A stretch of DNA of 64,000 nt from DAOUVR01 sp034430535 (GTDB taxonomy: Bacteria; Chloroflexota; Dehalococcoidia; E44-bin15). The position numbers and the translations under genes are program-made. Numbering within the stretch: the stretch's first letter is position 1; each line of letters begins with the position of its first letter. Below, in pieces: positions 34,453 through 44,073 of this stretch. The notes under the pieces are model-generated. The model was not told the origin of the DNA, ran no database searches, and saw only the letters and a program-made list of their open reading frames with translations. Where the stretch lies: the NCBI GenBank assembly GCA_964443325.1, contig CAYUCL010000001.1, positions 1 through 64,000 of the forward strand, written 5' to 3'.

Positions 34453-35405
34453 TGAGGCACCTTGACTGTTTCCCCATTCGCTACCACTATGGCGTAGGCA
34501 TATTTATACTCATCATTGTGGCTGATCAGGGCATCTACAGCGCTTTTCACCCCGGCCTCGTCTGTACCCGACACCATCCACACAATGTTCTCGCAGACCC
34601 CAGTGCCCTTCGGGTTCCACGGGCTCTGGGTTGCCTGGACCACTCCACATCCGGCTCCATATTCGGCCTCAATGTCGCCTTCTGAATCGTAGACCACCAT
34701 AGCTCCATCCTCAAAGTGTACAAAGAATCCCAGCCTGTCCCATGCTTGATTTAACTCCGATACCATGCTGCAATCCATGGTTTCGACGAGAATAATGTTG
34801 AAATTTTGCTTGTCGTTCTCTGTTAGCTCAGTGGCATGGTGAATGGAGACGTTTCCCACCCCAAAGTCAGACAGAATACCCTCTAAAGCCTTGGCGTATT
34901 CTTGCAGCCCGTCTGTATATACGACCACCAGGGGGTAAACTTCCCCCCGATAACCGTGAACGAAGGGCTCAGGAAAGTCGCCGATTAGTGCGGGAATGAA
35001 CATGCGGAAGCCCCAGTTGTGAAAGTCCCAGTGCTCTATATCGCCATCGTGGAGGGTGTAATCCATCGCCCCTACGTTGCTCATGATGCCGTTGACACAG
35101 ATAAACCAGTCCTGCGTCGTCCCGTGGCTGTATTCGGAGCGAACGCCATTTATGGCGTTGACGAACCCTCCGCCGTATGCCGTCTCCACCTGCGCTACCT
35201 GGTGGAGCGCCTCCATCGCTGAGGTTCCTGGTGCCACCTCCAGTGTCTCATTGAACATCAACTCCTGGCCGAAGTCCTGGGTCGCCACCACCCTGACTGT
35301 TATGTCTGCGCCTGTCTCCCCAGGCGGCCGGGGCGAGCAGCCGCCCAGAGCGAGAGCAAGAATAAGCAGCACTATGACCAAGGCCAGCAGGCAGCTACGC
35401 TTCAT
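34449..35405 (-). CDS. DUF4430 (transcobalamin-like C-terminal domain) lipoprotein coupled to the ECF importer
   Basis: 318 residues. A signal peptide ends in the lipobox LGGC with lipid Cys23. Next comes a DUF4430 domain (about 33-145): TLEVAPGTSAMEALHQVA, GGFVNAINGVRSEY, DWFICVNGIMSNVGAMDYTLHDGDIEHWDF. A C-terminal alpha/beta domain (about 160-318) contains FNIILVETMDCSMVSELNQAW. DUF4430 is the bacterial relative of the beta domain of transcobalamin and intrinsic factor. It would sit on the outer face of the membrane and present ligand to the S component. Overlap with ecfT strongly supports a joint function. Confidence 0.85.
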   Translation of the reverse strand: MKRSCLLALVIVLLILALALGGCSPRPPGETGADITVRVVATQDFGQELMFNETLEVAPGTSAMEALHQVAQVETAYGGGFVNAINGVRSEYSHGTTQDWFICVNGIMSNVGAMDYTLHDGDIEHWDFHNWGFRMFIPALIGDFPEPFVHGYRGEVYPLVVVYTDGLQEYAKALEGILSDFGVGNVSIHHATELTENDKQNFNIILVETMDCSMVSELNQAWDRLGFFVHFEDGAMVVYDSEGDIEAEYGAGCGVVQATQSPWNPKGTGVCENIVWMVSGTDEAGVKSAVDALISHNDEYKYAYAIVVANGETVKVPQ

Positions 35406-35477
35406 GTCGCACTCCCTTTCACTTGTCTTTTGTCTATCATCCTTGGCGGCGGTGGCCCTGCTATACTACATTTTCGC

Positions 35478-36191
35478 TTATCCACCCCGCTTCTTCTTTG
35501 CGACAAGGCGGGGTATCAAGATTGCTCCGAGAAGGACAATTGCACCAGCTATGATCGCTGGCAGCCACCTCATTATCGAGAAACCAGAATTGTCGCCGCC
35601 ATCTAGAATGGTCTCGGTGGAATCCGTTGCCTCGGACACAACTGTGACGGAAAACTCAAAATCCCTTGCTTGTTTGATCGAAGCCGACCCGCTTTGCTCC
35701 AACCATTCAGCCTCGCCAGCGATAACTATCTCGCCAGTGGCGCCTGTTGCCTCCGAGTTTGGTACTCGAACGACGATATGGGCCGGTTTCGCCAGGGCAT
35801 AGCCCCTGCCAGGGATGGTGATACACACCATGTCCTCTGGGACATCTTCCAGCTCTTCGGATAATACCTCGGATGGCTCAATATGCAAATTCTCGATGAC
35901 GGTAACCACCGCGCCTCCGATTTCGACCTCTATTTCGTGCTGTGCCGGCTCTATCTCCACTTCCCAGTTGTCTGGAGCTTCGCTTATTTCTAAAGTAATG
36001 TGGGTGATGCGGTTGCCGTCGATGTTATAAAAGTAAATCACCACCCAGTTCTCATCACCGGGCACGACCCGTATCTGTTCGCTTCCCTGGGCGCTGGCAA
36101 AGTTATACTTAGGTTCCTCATCAGCCAGAACAGGCGATAGCATGACTAGGAACGCGGCTATTGCTAGCAATACAACTATAAGCCTTCTCAT
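35478..36191 (-). CDS. Secreted beta-rich protein with C-terminal membrane anchor
   Basis: 237 residues. Signal peptide to about residue 23 (SPVLADEE). An extracytoplasmic part is rich in Val/Ile/Thr strands and looks like one or two Ig-like domains (THITLEISEAPDNWEVEIEP resembles NEW3-type domains). A C-terminal helix about 208-230 is followed by VAKKKRGG. Function unknown. It is on the same strand as the DUF4430 lipoprotein, 72 bp upstream of it. Confidence 0.7.
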   Translation of the reverse strand: MRRLIVVLLAIAAFLVMLSPVLADEEPKYNFASAQGSEQIRVVPGDENWVVIYFYNIDGNRITHITLEISEAPDNWEVEIEPAQHEIEVEIGGAVVTVIENLHIEPSEVLSEELEDVPEDMVCITIPGRGYALAKPAHIVVRVPNSEATGATGEIVIAGEAEWLEQSGSASIKQARDFEFSVTVVSEATDSTETILDGGDNSGFSIMRWLPAIIAGAIVLLGAILIPRLVAKKKRGG

Positions 36192-36276
36192 ACTCTGCGC
36201 TCGGCAATCCTCCCTTGTCTGTTACTCTGGGCTAAAGGGGGAGTCCCCTAGTGACTCCCCCTTTACCGTTCAACTA

Positions 36277-36777
36277 CTACGGGGCTGCTTGGGTCTTGTA
36301 GGTGAATGTGCTTGTGTAGCTGGCAGCAGCCTGCTCAGCCGGAATTGACAGCCAGTGATAGATATCTAGCGTCGCCCCAGCGCCAAGTGTCTTCCACGCA
36401 CTCCCTGCGTAGTCGCTCGGCATCGCTGCGGCAGACCCGGAATCATCGGAGTCATGGTAGAACGCATTACTGATGGCAAAGCTGTTTGTCCCACCGTCGC
36501 TGAAGTTCTCGCCCTTCAGGAAGACATCAACGTCACTGTTGTTTTCCACTGCCGTCGTTATAGTGATTGCAGGCGTATTTACCTCCGCCTGTTTCACTGC
36601 CCCCGGATTCAGGTTGCCAAATTGCAAGCCAGCCGGGGCATGGTCAGTAAAAGTCACCGACACATACTCCTTTACCGTCACTGTAGCTTCCGACGTATCC
36701 TCTACAGCCATTGCCGGCGCTGCCACAACGGCTACCAGCACCAGAGCCAGCACCAGACTAATTAATACCCTTTTCAT
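36277..36777 (-). CDS. Small secreted beta protein, related to the C-terminus of the 896-residue protein
   Basis: 166 residues with a cleavable signal peptide (AAPAMAVED, about residue 25) and no anchor. The mature part shares a clear pattern with residues ~775-896 of the protein at 37622-40312: G(L/V)(Q/R)FG..PG, VDVxxxLKGxxF, YHW(L/I)SIP.xQAAxxYTSTFxY. It may polymerise with or bind that protein. No known family is recognised. AAGGAGGTGAAAG precedes the ATG. Confidence 0.75.
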   Translation of the reverse strand: MKRVLISLVLALVLVAVVAAPAMAVEDTSEATVTVKEYVSVTFTDHAPAGLQFGNLNPGAVKQAEVNTPAITITTAVENNSDVDVFLKGENFSDGGTNSFAISNAFYHDSDDSGSAAAMPSDYAGSAWKTLGAGATLDIYHWLSIPAEQAAASYTSTFTYKTQAAP

Positions 36778-37063
36778 CTTTCACCTCCTTTCTAGTTCGG
36801 ATTCTCTTCCTCAGAAGACTCACCCCTTGGTGCACTACTCTTGCCACTCCAAAAACCTCAGCCCATTTGCCATCTCGCTAGGCATCACCTCCTTTATTAC
36901 TGGAGCTTCCCAATTTTATTTTCCGCTTGATTCTCGATGTTGGAGGTGTGTACACCAGAGTGTTTGTGGCTACTTGATTCATCAGGCATAATCATCCAAT
37001 AACCTGGGTATACACATTCTCAAACGGCTTCTAAAAAAATACCATTATTCCATGACAACGCTC
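36778..37063. other. Intergenic space without recognisable gene
   Basis: 286 bp between two secreted-protein genes on the minus strand. A second strong AAGGAGG occurs about 110 nt upstream of the 36777 start and precedes only a 12-codon frame. I see no terminator hairpin or riboswitch. Confidence 0.4.
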
Positions 37064-37582
37064 TTACTGGCTTCTAGCCCATACTGCATCGATTAGCAGC
37101 AACGACCATCGTGGTCCATAACGCTTCACCCCGATATATCTCACATCTCCAAAATCTCCATCAAAGTCGTTACGGGTATAGCTTCTGGATGCGCAGCTAA
37201 CACCACCGATCTCTACCCATGTGCTACCATCGGCAGAGACGTACACAATGAAACTGGGAGCCCCCCAACCCAGCTTCGCTGCCCAGGTACTGATACCACT
37301 ACACCCCGTAAGCGCGTGCTCCAGTTCGATACTGACCCAGCCACCACGGAACATCACCGCACCTCTGCCATCTGGTTCACCTAATGCAGCCCGGGCGAAA
37401 ATGCAGCGATGTGATGCAGCGATACTCCCTCCGTAGCTTTCTGTAAAGGGTGGTACGACATTGACGCTAGCACCGAGAGAAGACTCAGTATTTGATCCAT
37501 AAACTGGAAGAGCATATTGCACTGCGATACAAACGATGGACAACAGCAAAATGCCAGCGATGAGAATGGGTTTCCTATTCAT
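37064..37582 (-). CDS. Secreted discoidin (F5/8 type C)-like protein
   Basis: 172 residues from the ATG at 37582 (an in-frame start at 37615 adds 11). One N-terminal hydrophobic segment could be a signal or an anchor. FVVYVSADGSTWVEI-like text (IVYVSADGSTW), GDVRYIGVKRYG and the final LLIDAVWA are typical of discoidin/F5-8C carbohydrate-binding folds. It is part of the secreted-protein run. Confidence 0.65.
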   Translation of the reverse strand: MNRKPILIAGILLLSIVCIAVQYALPVYGSNTESSLGASVNVVPPFTESYGGSIAASHRCIFARAALGEPDGRGAVMFRGGWVSIELEHALTGCSGISTWAAKLGWGAPSFIVYVSADGSTWVEIGGVSCASRSYTRNDFDGDFGDVRYIGVKRYGPRWSLLLIDAVWARSQ

Positions 37583-37621
37583 CGTTCTACCATTGTTCTC
37601 TTTGACGCTGGTCATCCCTCT

Positions 37622-40312
37622 TCACTCCGACTTGATCGCCTGATAATAAAAGGTGCTGGTATAATCTCCAGCCGCTTGAGCATTGGGTATGGAAATCCAG
37701 TGATAAACCTGCGTAACATGGTCTCCAGTTTGCACCGGCACTGAGTACCATATAACGTAGTTTGTGGTCAGGGTGGGAGCGCCGCTGGGGGTGTTAGTGT
37801 CGTTATACTTAACGTTCCCGATGACTACAGTGCCAGGGCCGGTGAAGTCACCGCCCTTGAGCTGGACATTAACATCCACAGTGGTCTCGCTGCCGACAGT
37901 AAGAGTAATGGCACCCTGCTCCCCTCCCCAATCGGCTGGCTGGTCGTCCTCTCCGGGGTAAACGACGCCAAATCTGACGCCATCGTTGCCATAGTCGGTG
38001 ACAGTAAAGGAGATAACCTCTGGAGTTGGCGTAGGTGTGGGTGTGGGTGTAGGAGCACCAGCCTCGGTGAAGGTAATGCCCACCTTGCTCAGGGTAGGTG
38101 TATTACCTGCCTCAGTGGTGCTGAAGAAGGCTTTGTACTTGATGTAGCGGTCACCATCATGCCCCGACCAGATATCGGCGCCACTCGTCGCGTAGCATGT
38201 GCCTGCTGTCCCATCAGGCCCCTTGAAGTCCCAGGTTGAGTTGTCGTCGTTAGTGGCGATCTGGAACCTCACCTCCGTGCCTGATGGCGCAGTGGCACAC
38301 CAGCGCAGCTTTCTGAAGTCAGCATTGTTATATCCAGTATCATAAGCACTGGAGACCAAAGTGCCCGAACCGTAGTAGGGCAGTATCGGCGAGTAGGTCT
38401 CACCATTGTACAGGTAGTCGTACCAGTACGTGCGCTGGCTACCGCTTCCGTTCTGGCCGTTACTACCGTCGTATGGGTCGCCGTCTCCGCCATAGCCCCT
38501 GCCAGTATGATGGCCGCTCGAGTTGTTACAGCTCTCATAGAAGACCTTGATGTGTCCGCCGGTGCCACCTCCGCCTCCACCGCCACCTGTTCCTCCCTTA
38601 TCTCCTCCGTCTCCTGCCTCAACGCTCAGCGCGCCATTACCTATGCTAAGGTTCTTGCCTTTTATCAATATCGTGCCGCCGCTGCCGCCACCACCTCCAC
38701 CACATCCGGCAGCAACGCCATCGGAGCCATCGTTCCCATCTGCTGTAATACTGCCATTGATTACCACGGTGGGGTCGCTGCTTTCCGTGTCCATGCCTTC
38801 TAGCACCACCGCGCTGCCTCCATTGCCCCCCGCTCCACCGGCATCAGTGCCACTTCCAGCGCCGCCGCCACCGCCAGAACCCATATAGAAGGTGTCATCA
38901 CCTGTTCGGCAGATTTGCCCGTACTTGTAGCCACCGTCTCCCCCCTCTGCATCCGGGATTGTCCCATAAGAACCGCCGCCCCCGTCTTTGTTATGTCCGG
39001 CACCGCCCCCGCCGCCACCATAACTGCCGCTATGTACGCCCCTGGAGCCAGCGCCCGCTCCAAACCCATCGTTCCCGTGTCCCGTGCTGCCAGTGCCGCC
39101 GGCGTAGCCCCTGCCATCGGCGTTTATCGTCGATGCGGCGTCTACTTCTATGTAGTTGGCGTGCACCCTGAGGATTTCACCCTGGGGGACAATCAAGGTC
39201 GCCCCGCCAAGAATCTTGAACTCATCATAGAAATGCTCTCCCGCGAGTGTGTCGCTGCCGCCATTCAGGATGTAATCATCGGTCACGGAGCCTCCTCTGG
39301 CCAGCAAGACATCCCCGGCGCTGACCGAGGTATCCACCTGATCGGGTGTCCCGCTGCTGAAGTGGGCTTGGGTGGTCTGAGTCCACCAGCTAGAGGTTTC
39401 CCCTCCGGAAACGCTCACCTCCGTCCGGTTGTCGCTGGGGATATAGTAGGAGCTTCCATCGAAGCCCTTCGTGGCTGTTATGTCGTAGGTGCCCTCGCTC
39501 TCAAGGTAGACCTTTGCCTCCCCGTTATCGTCAGTGGTGAAAGTCTCGCCGGCGACATCCACGGTGGCTCCAGCGAGGGTCTCCCAGCTTCCCGAGCCGC
39601 TCCACCCCTGGTCCTGATAGTATTTGACGGTAGCGGTGAACTCCTCGGCAACGCCTACTGTTGCTTTGTCTGAGGTTACCTTCAGGGGGTAGCAGCTACC
39701 CGTGCCGCCCCAGTACCACAGTACCTGCTCGTGGGGAAGGGAGAGGGGCATGGAGCTGTAGCCCAACAGGAACATATCGCTGGCGAAATTTGGCATATAG
39801 GCATCCGTTGGATTCCACACGCGGTAGCTCCACCCTACAGCTCCAGAACCGCTGTAGCCGCCTATGGCCCCTATAAACATACCCATGCCCGGGAACCAGT
39901 TGTCACTCACTTCGTAGGTGAAACTGCCCTGCTGGCTGGCTTGGTGTAGCGCCGCCAGGACACTGGTGGCCCCTATGCTCTGGTCCGCTGCTCCTCGGTC
40001 ATGGCTTTCGCCAGTACGAGAGCCGGCGGTACAATCAGCCCAATAATGGCCGTCTGAGGCTTTGACATATAGATGCCAGGTGTTACCAGTGACTGTTGTA
40101 ATAGTGACCTCGGTAGGAACAGTTACATCCCCGGCAAAGATGGTCTGGTATTCGCCGGTTTCGGCGAAAGTGTCCTCGTCGGCGGGGCCCTCGACCCTGA
40201 AGCAAACGACTACTGAATCATCTGCTGGCACTGACTGAACAGACAGCGCAGGTATGATAAACGCACAAACAAACGATATGATAAATAGAAAATGGACGAG
40301 CTTCCTCTTCAT
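37622..40312 (-). CDS. Large secreted multidomain protein with N-terminal DUF4430 domain
   Basis: 896 residues. Signal peptide ~1-30; DUF4430 domain ~33-203 (VLAALHQASQQGSFTYEV, VGWSYRVWN, VLWYWGG); Ig-like domain ~205-302; a domain ~305-395; a very Gly-rich, probably beta-helical region ~398-625; a discoidin-like domain ~630-750 (SSAYDTGYNNADFRKLRW); a TP linker ~754-764; and a C-terminal domain ~765-896 shared with the small protein at 36277-36777. No membrane anchor is visible. The DUF4430 plus Ig pair resembles cobalamin-binding-like surface proteins. The Gly-rich core suggests an extended surface structure. Confidence 0.8.
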   Translation of the reverse strand: MKRKLVHFLFIISFVCAFIIPALSVQSVPADDSVVVCFRVEGPADEDTFAETGEYQTIFAGDVTVPTEVTITTVTGNTWHLYVKASDGHYWADCTAGSRTGESHDRGAADQSIGATSVLAALHQASQQGSFTYEVSDNWFPGMGMFIGAIGGYSGSGAVGWSYRVWNPTDAYMPNFASDMFLLGYSSMPLSLPHEQVLWYWGGTGSCYPLKVTSDKATVGVAEEFTATVKYYQDQGWSGSGSWETLAGATVDVAGETFTTDDNGEAKVYLESEGTYDITATKGFDGSSYYIPSDNRTEVSVSGGETSSWWTQTTQAHFSSGTPDQVDTSVSAGDVLLARGGSVTDDYILNGGSDTLAGEHFYDEFKILGGATLIVPQGEILRVHANYIEVDAASTINADGRGYAGGTGSTGHGNDGFGAGAGSRGVHSGSYGGGGGGAGHNKDGGGGSYGTIPDAEGGDGGYKYGQICRTGDDTFYMGSGGGGGAGSGTDAGGAGGNGGSAVVLEGMDTESSDPTVVINGSITADGNDGSDGVAAGCGGGGGGSGGTILIKGKNLSIGNGALSVEAGDGGDKGGTGGGGGGGGTGGHIKVFYESCNNSSGHHTGRGYGGDGDPYDGSNGQNGSGSQRTYWYDYLYNGETYSPILPYYGSGTLVSSAYDTGYNNADFRKLRWCATAPSGTEVRFQIATNDDNSTWDFKGPDGTAGTCYATSGADIWSGHDGDRYIKYKAFFSTTEAGNTPTLSKVGITFTEAGAPTPTPTPTPTPEVISFTVTDYGNDGVRFGVVYPGEDDQPADWGGEQGAITLTVGSETTVDVNVQLKGGDFTGPGTVVIGNVKYNDTNTPSGAPTLTTNYVIWYSVPVQTGDHVTQVYHWISIPNAQAAGDYTSTFYYQAIKSE

Positions 40313-40324
40313 ATTATTCGTCCT

Positions 40325-42431
40325 TCATCCTGTACCTACCTGTTCATAATCGACCTGAGTTTTGATCCGTTTTAGCACACTGCGGACAAGAAGCCCCGTC
40401 AATACCACTATTAGCGCAGCTAGCAGTCCGACAACTGGCCAAAGCCACAAGGGCGGTAACTCACCCGTCATTGATGCCAGTATCGCCCACTCGCTCAGGT
40501 GATTTACGTCGGTACAGGCAGTACCGGTGTCGGTATCCACTGTTGTGTTCAGCACCACCCACTCGTGTGCCGCCTCATCGTAATATGCCAGTTTTAAAAG
40601 GCTGGGGTCGCCGCCGGCAGCATGTACATCGTCATCTGTGTAATGGACACAAATGGTTATGGTCGTTCCGAAATCGGTGATTGGCGCGCCATCGCTAACC
40701 GCCGTTATGCAGAAGCAGGTCTTGCCTAGCCTAAACCCGTCTGGAGCATCACAACCCGAAGCGGGCTGAATGGTTACGGTTGTGTCCTCATCTACCGCGC
40801 CTGGGGGGAGATCCACGGTGATCCTGTCATCCTCTGTCGTCACAACTCCGCCTGCCGATGCGATATTGCCTTCACCAGCAAGCTCCGAAGCGGGTGTCGG
40901 CGTAGCGGTAGTGGCAGGTGTGACCGTTGGTGTCTGCGTAGGCGCAGGGGTTGAAGTTGGTGTATGCATTGGTGTCTGTGTGGGTGTAGGCGTAGGTGTG
41001 GGCGTGGGTGCAGGCGTGGGTGTCGGTGTAGGTGCAGGCGTGGGCGTGGGTGTAGGTGTGGGCGTGGGTGCAGGCGTGGGCGTAGGCGTAGGTGTCGGCG
41101 TTGGCGTAGGCGTTGGTGNNNNNNNNNNNNNNNNNNNNNNNNNNNNNNNNNNNNNNNNNNNNNNNNNNNNNNNNNNNNNNNNNNNNNNNNNNNNNNNNNN
41201 NNNNNNNNNNNNNNNNNNTAGGCGTCGGTGTGGGTGCAGGCGTAGGCGTGGGTTTAGGTGTGGGCGTCGGCGTAGGCGTGGGTGTAGGTGTGGGCGTAGG
41301 CGTGGGCGTAGGCGTGGGCGTAGGCGTAGGTGTCGGCGTTGGCGTAGGCGTTGGTGTAGGCGTCGGTGTGGGTGCAGGCGTAGGCGTGGGTTTAGGTGTG
41401 GGCGTCGGCGTGGGCGGAGGCGTGGGCGTAGGCGTAGGTGTCGGCGTTGGCGTCGGCGGGGGTGGAAAGTCTGCCTCCACCGGGTAAGGCTCGCCTAGGA
41501 GTGCCGGCAGGGCATAGGCAGTCATGAACTCTGGATTGGCTGAGCTAAACTCGGTCCACTTGAAGGAGCCATTTACATCGTCCTGCAGGCTCAGCAGGAA
41601 ATCAATAGGGTTCTTGTCATCTTGGCTGGTCCACTCGGTGGGATCCTGCCCTACGGCCACTATGGCGTCGATAGCCCATGATGTTGAGGCCGTATTTGGT
41701 GGGTCCCATCGAGAGGCAAATCCCCCATCAGCATCCTGCTCCCAAATAAGATAATCTAGGCCCCACAGTATGGCATCCGATGAACTCGGGTCCTCCCCGG
41801 CTGCAATGAGAGCCATTATGGCAGCCGCGGTATTATCGACATCACTCTCACCGAAGACAGCAGCCCAGCTCCACCCTCCATCTTCGTCCTGCCATAGCTT
41901 GATGAAATCGACTGTGTTTATGATGATTGGTGAGTCCTGGGGCTCGCCAGCAGCGATGAGGGCCAGGATTCCCCAGAAATCATCATTCAAGGTATCCACG
42001 TACCCTATCTGAGTGCCGTCATAGAGACTTTTCAGCCCCGTCACGTAGTCAATCCCACCGAAGTTGGAGGGGTCTTCACCGGCGGCGACTATCGCCAGGA
42101 TAGACCTCTCCAGGTCTGTTGCCTTGTCCCAGTCCAGTAGATCCGAATTGTTCTTCAGGTAGTCAACGATGGAAGGCCCGCCAGCGTTCCAACCATGGGG
42201 GTCCTCCCCGGCAGCCGATATGGCCATCACCGCCCAGGCTGATATGGCGAACCCTGCTATGTTGCCATCAGCCTGCTGGGCATCTCTGAGATAATCCAGG
42301 GCGTCTTGTATTTCAGCGTCGCCTGGCTGTAGCGGATAGGAAGATGCCAGGGCTGACATAGCCAGCCCTGGCATTACGAGGGCAAAGGCAAGCGATATGA
42401 TAAGAATCGCGGAGGCGAGCTTATTCTTCAC
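40325..42431 (-). CDS. Wall-spanning alpha/alpha-barrel repeat protein, interrupted by an assembly gap
   Basis: The N-terminal part has a signal peptide (~1-29) and about six helical repeats (~33-318). These carry AWAVMAISAAGEDP, WQDEDGGW and WAIDAIVAVGQDP units typical of the terpenoid-cyclase/prenyltransferase alpha/alpha fold. A Pro-Thr linker of over 180 residues then runs into the 100-N gap. Beyond the gap, in another frame, the linker continues (40969 downward), followed by a ZU5-like domain (ITVDLPPGAVDEDTTVTI) and a C-terminal membrane helix (LWPVVGLLAALIVVLTGLLV). I treat both as one gene. The frames match if the true gap length is a multiple of three. It is a tandem paralogue of the next gene. 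Confidence 0.75.
40905..41462. repeat. Low-complexity Pro-Thr linker coding repeat
   Basis: Degenerate hexamer GGCGTA/GGTGTG and variants repeated along the plus strand, encoding (Thr-Pro)n on the minus strand with occasional Ala-Pro and Lys-Pro. It is the reason the assembly broke at 41119. Confidence 0.9.
41119..41218. other. Assembly gap (100 N)
   Basis: Exactly 100 Ns, the usual placeholder for a gap of unknown size. It lies in the Pro-Thr repeat. Confidence 0.99.
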
Positions 42432-42470
42432 ACTATCTATGCCCCTTCCTTACAGTTGATTCGGTGGCGC

Positions 42471-43784
42471 CTACTCCACCCCCCATGGGTCGTAGATAAG
42501 GTACCTGGTCCACGTCGCCTTATCGAGAAGCAGGCCAAAGCAAAAGTCCCTGTTGATGTTAGCGCGACTGGCGAAGCGGAGGTCGGCATCGTTATGCCAG
42601 ATAGTGATTCTGCCATGTCTTACCCTCATGTGGTCGGCCTGAACCGTTCCCGAGTCGTAGCCGTCAGGGGCGGTGAAGCGGAATGTCTTGCACTTAGTGT
42701 TGATTGTGAGCGTGGTCCCTCGCCATGGATCCTCGAAGGTGTAGACTTGGCGCACCTTGACCGGATAGGGCTTATCAAGGAGCGCTACGATGGCGTCAGA
42801 TGTCATCTTCTCCCGCATCGGCAAATATCCTTCTGGGAGGGGATCAGCGTAGACAAAGGATCCTTCTTCTTCCTGAAGTGTCAGGAGGAAGTCAACCGGA
42901 TTCCCCCCTGTAGTCCATTCCGCACTGGTGGGGTCTTGCCCTGCGGCCACTATGGCATCGATGGCCCATGTAGTCGAACCTGCGTTTTCCACACCCCAGG
43001 AGGCGAAACCGCCACTGGGCATCTGTTCATACTCGAGGTACTCCAGGCCCCAAACTATGGAATCTGCCGTCGGGTCTACTCCGGCAGCCACGAGGGCCAT
43101 GATGGCGGCGGCGGTGTCGTCAACATCGCTCTCCCAGTACCAGGGGTTTTCAAAGGTAGCCCATGACCATCCACCGTCCTCACCCTGGTTATCCAGGATA
43201 AAGGCGACCGTACTGGTGACCATGGGCGAGTCCTGGGGCTCTCCCGTAGCGATCAAAGCCATCAGCCCCCAGAAATCCTCATTAAGGGTATCGTTGGTTC
43301 CAAACCCATCCTCAAACTGGGTGCCGTTATGTAGCTCCTTCATTTTGGAGAGATAGTCCCCGTCAGGAGCATAGGTTGGGTCGCCGCCACCGAAGGCCGA
43401 AGGGTCTTCACAGGCGGCCACAATTGCCAGCACTAACCTGGCATAGGCGGTACCTAGATTCCACTCACCCGACAGCAGAGCCGCATTGTCCTTAAGGTAG
43501 TCAACGATCGAAGCATCGCCGCCGTTCCAGTTGTGGGGGTCCTCTCCAGCAGTGGCGATGGCCATCACCGCCCAGGCTGAGTCGGCATAGCCACCGATGC
43601 TGCCATCCACAGCCTGTATCCCATCGAGATAGCATAAAGCGTCAGCTACCTCTGCGTCCTCCGGCTGGAGAGGATACGTTGTGTATGCTAGGGCAAGCCC
43701 GGGCATTACTGCAGTCACCATCAATGCTAGGGCCAGTACTGCACCTACCATTGCGCCTACCATTCGCGCTTTAGCTTTGTTCAT
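42471..43784 (-). CDS. Secreted alpha/alpha-barrel repeat protein (terpenoid-cyclase fold)
   Basis: 437 residues. Signal peptide ~1-33 (GLALAYTT). Helical repeats ~35-350 carry AWAVMAIATAGEDP, GEDGGWSWA and WAIDAIVAAGQDP. A C-terminal ~85-residue beta-rich tail (VRQVYTFEDPWRG to DPWGVE) is absent from the paralogue. The alpha/alpha fold is the one used by the N-terminal barrel of intrinsic factor/transcobalamin and by prenyltransferases; no enzyme active-site Asp motif (DxDD) is evident. AAGGAGG precedes the ATG. It is the first structural gene after the promoter at 43920-43948. Confidence 0.85.
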   Translation of the reverse strand: MNKAKARMVGAMVGAVLALALMVTAVMPGLALAYTTYPLQPEDAEVADALCYLDGIQAVDGSIGGYADSAWAVMAIATAGEDPHNWNGGDASIVDYLKDNAALLSGEWNLGTAYARLVLAIVAACEDPSAFGGGDPTYAPDGDYLSKMKELHNGTQFEDGFGTNDTLNEDFWGLMALIATGEPQDSPMVTSTVAFILDNQGEDGGWSWATFENPWYWESDVDDTAAAIMALVAAGVDPTADSIVWGLEYLEYEQMPSGGFASWGVENAGSTTWAIDAIVAAGQDPTSAEWTTGGNPVDFLLTLQEEEGSFVYADPLPEGYLPMREKMTSDAIVALLDKPYPVKVRQVYTFEDPWRGTTLTINTKCKTFRFTAPDGYDSGTVQADHMRVRHGRITIWHNDADLRFASRANINRDFCFGLLLDKATWTRYLIYDPWGVE

Positions 43785-43886
43785 ACTTGTCCTCCTTTCT
43801 GAACTTTTTCGAGTTACTCAGACATAAGCTTGTTGTCTAAGTCTGTTTCTGTTGCTATACACCTCCTGTTTCCTATAAATTTGAAA

Positions 43887-43900
43887 TCCACTGCAGCGGA
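43887..43900 (-). promoter_or_regulatory. Candidate operator palindrome
   Basis: TCCACTGCAGCGGA, a 14-bp near-perfect palindrome 20-33 bp downstream of the -10 box of the secreted-protein operon. It could be the site of the regulator encoded next door. Confidence 0.4.
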
Positions 43901-43919
43901 TTATTATCCAGTATAATAG

Positions 43920-43948
43920 ATTATGGACGTGAGGTGAGCAAAAGTCAA
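43920..43948 (-). promoter_or_regulatory. Promoter of the secreted-protein/ECF cluster
   Basis: Minus strand: TTGACT (complement of 43943-43948), 17-bp spacer, CATAAT (complement of 43920-43925). It is followed by a ~135-nt leader before ATG 43784. I looked for a cobalamin riboswitch in this leader and saw no recognisable B12-box. Confidence 0.6.
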
Positions 43949-44004
43949 TACCCTAATGGGCATTTATCACAGATGTTCCAGGTTTATGCCGTCATCGGAG
44001 GAAA

Positions 44005-44047
44005 GAAAAAATCGGCGTTTGAGGAAGCGATTTACGCCAACGCCGAT
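44005..44047 (-). terminator. Intrinsic terminator after the regulator gene
   Basis: Minus strand: ATCGGCGTT, 19-nt loop, AACGCCGAT, then TTTTTCTTT. It separates the regulator transcript from the secreted-protein operon promoter. Confidence 0.65.
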
Positions 44048-44073
44048 CCAGTCACTTATCGAAATTGCTACAG

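Noticed and set aside
36778..36930. 12-codon frame after a second strong AAGGAGG upstream of the small secreted protein
   Set aside because: The start codon spacing is too long and the peptide has no features; more likely a chance site in the leader.
40770..41498. Long plus-strand frame of Val-Gly or Arg-Cys repeats
   Set aside because: It is the complement of the Pro-Thr linker repeat and crosses the N gap; low complexity on one strand forces open frames on the other.
43785..43960. Cobalamin riboswitch in the leader of the secreted/ECF cluster
   Set aside because: No B12-box-like sequence or typical architecture was found by eye on the minus strand. A covariance search could still overturn this.
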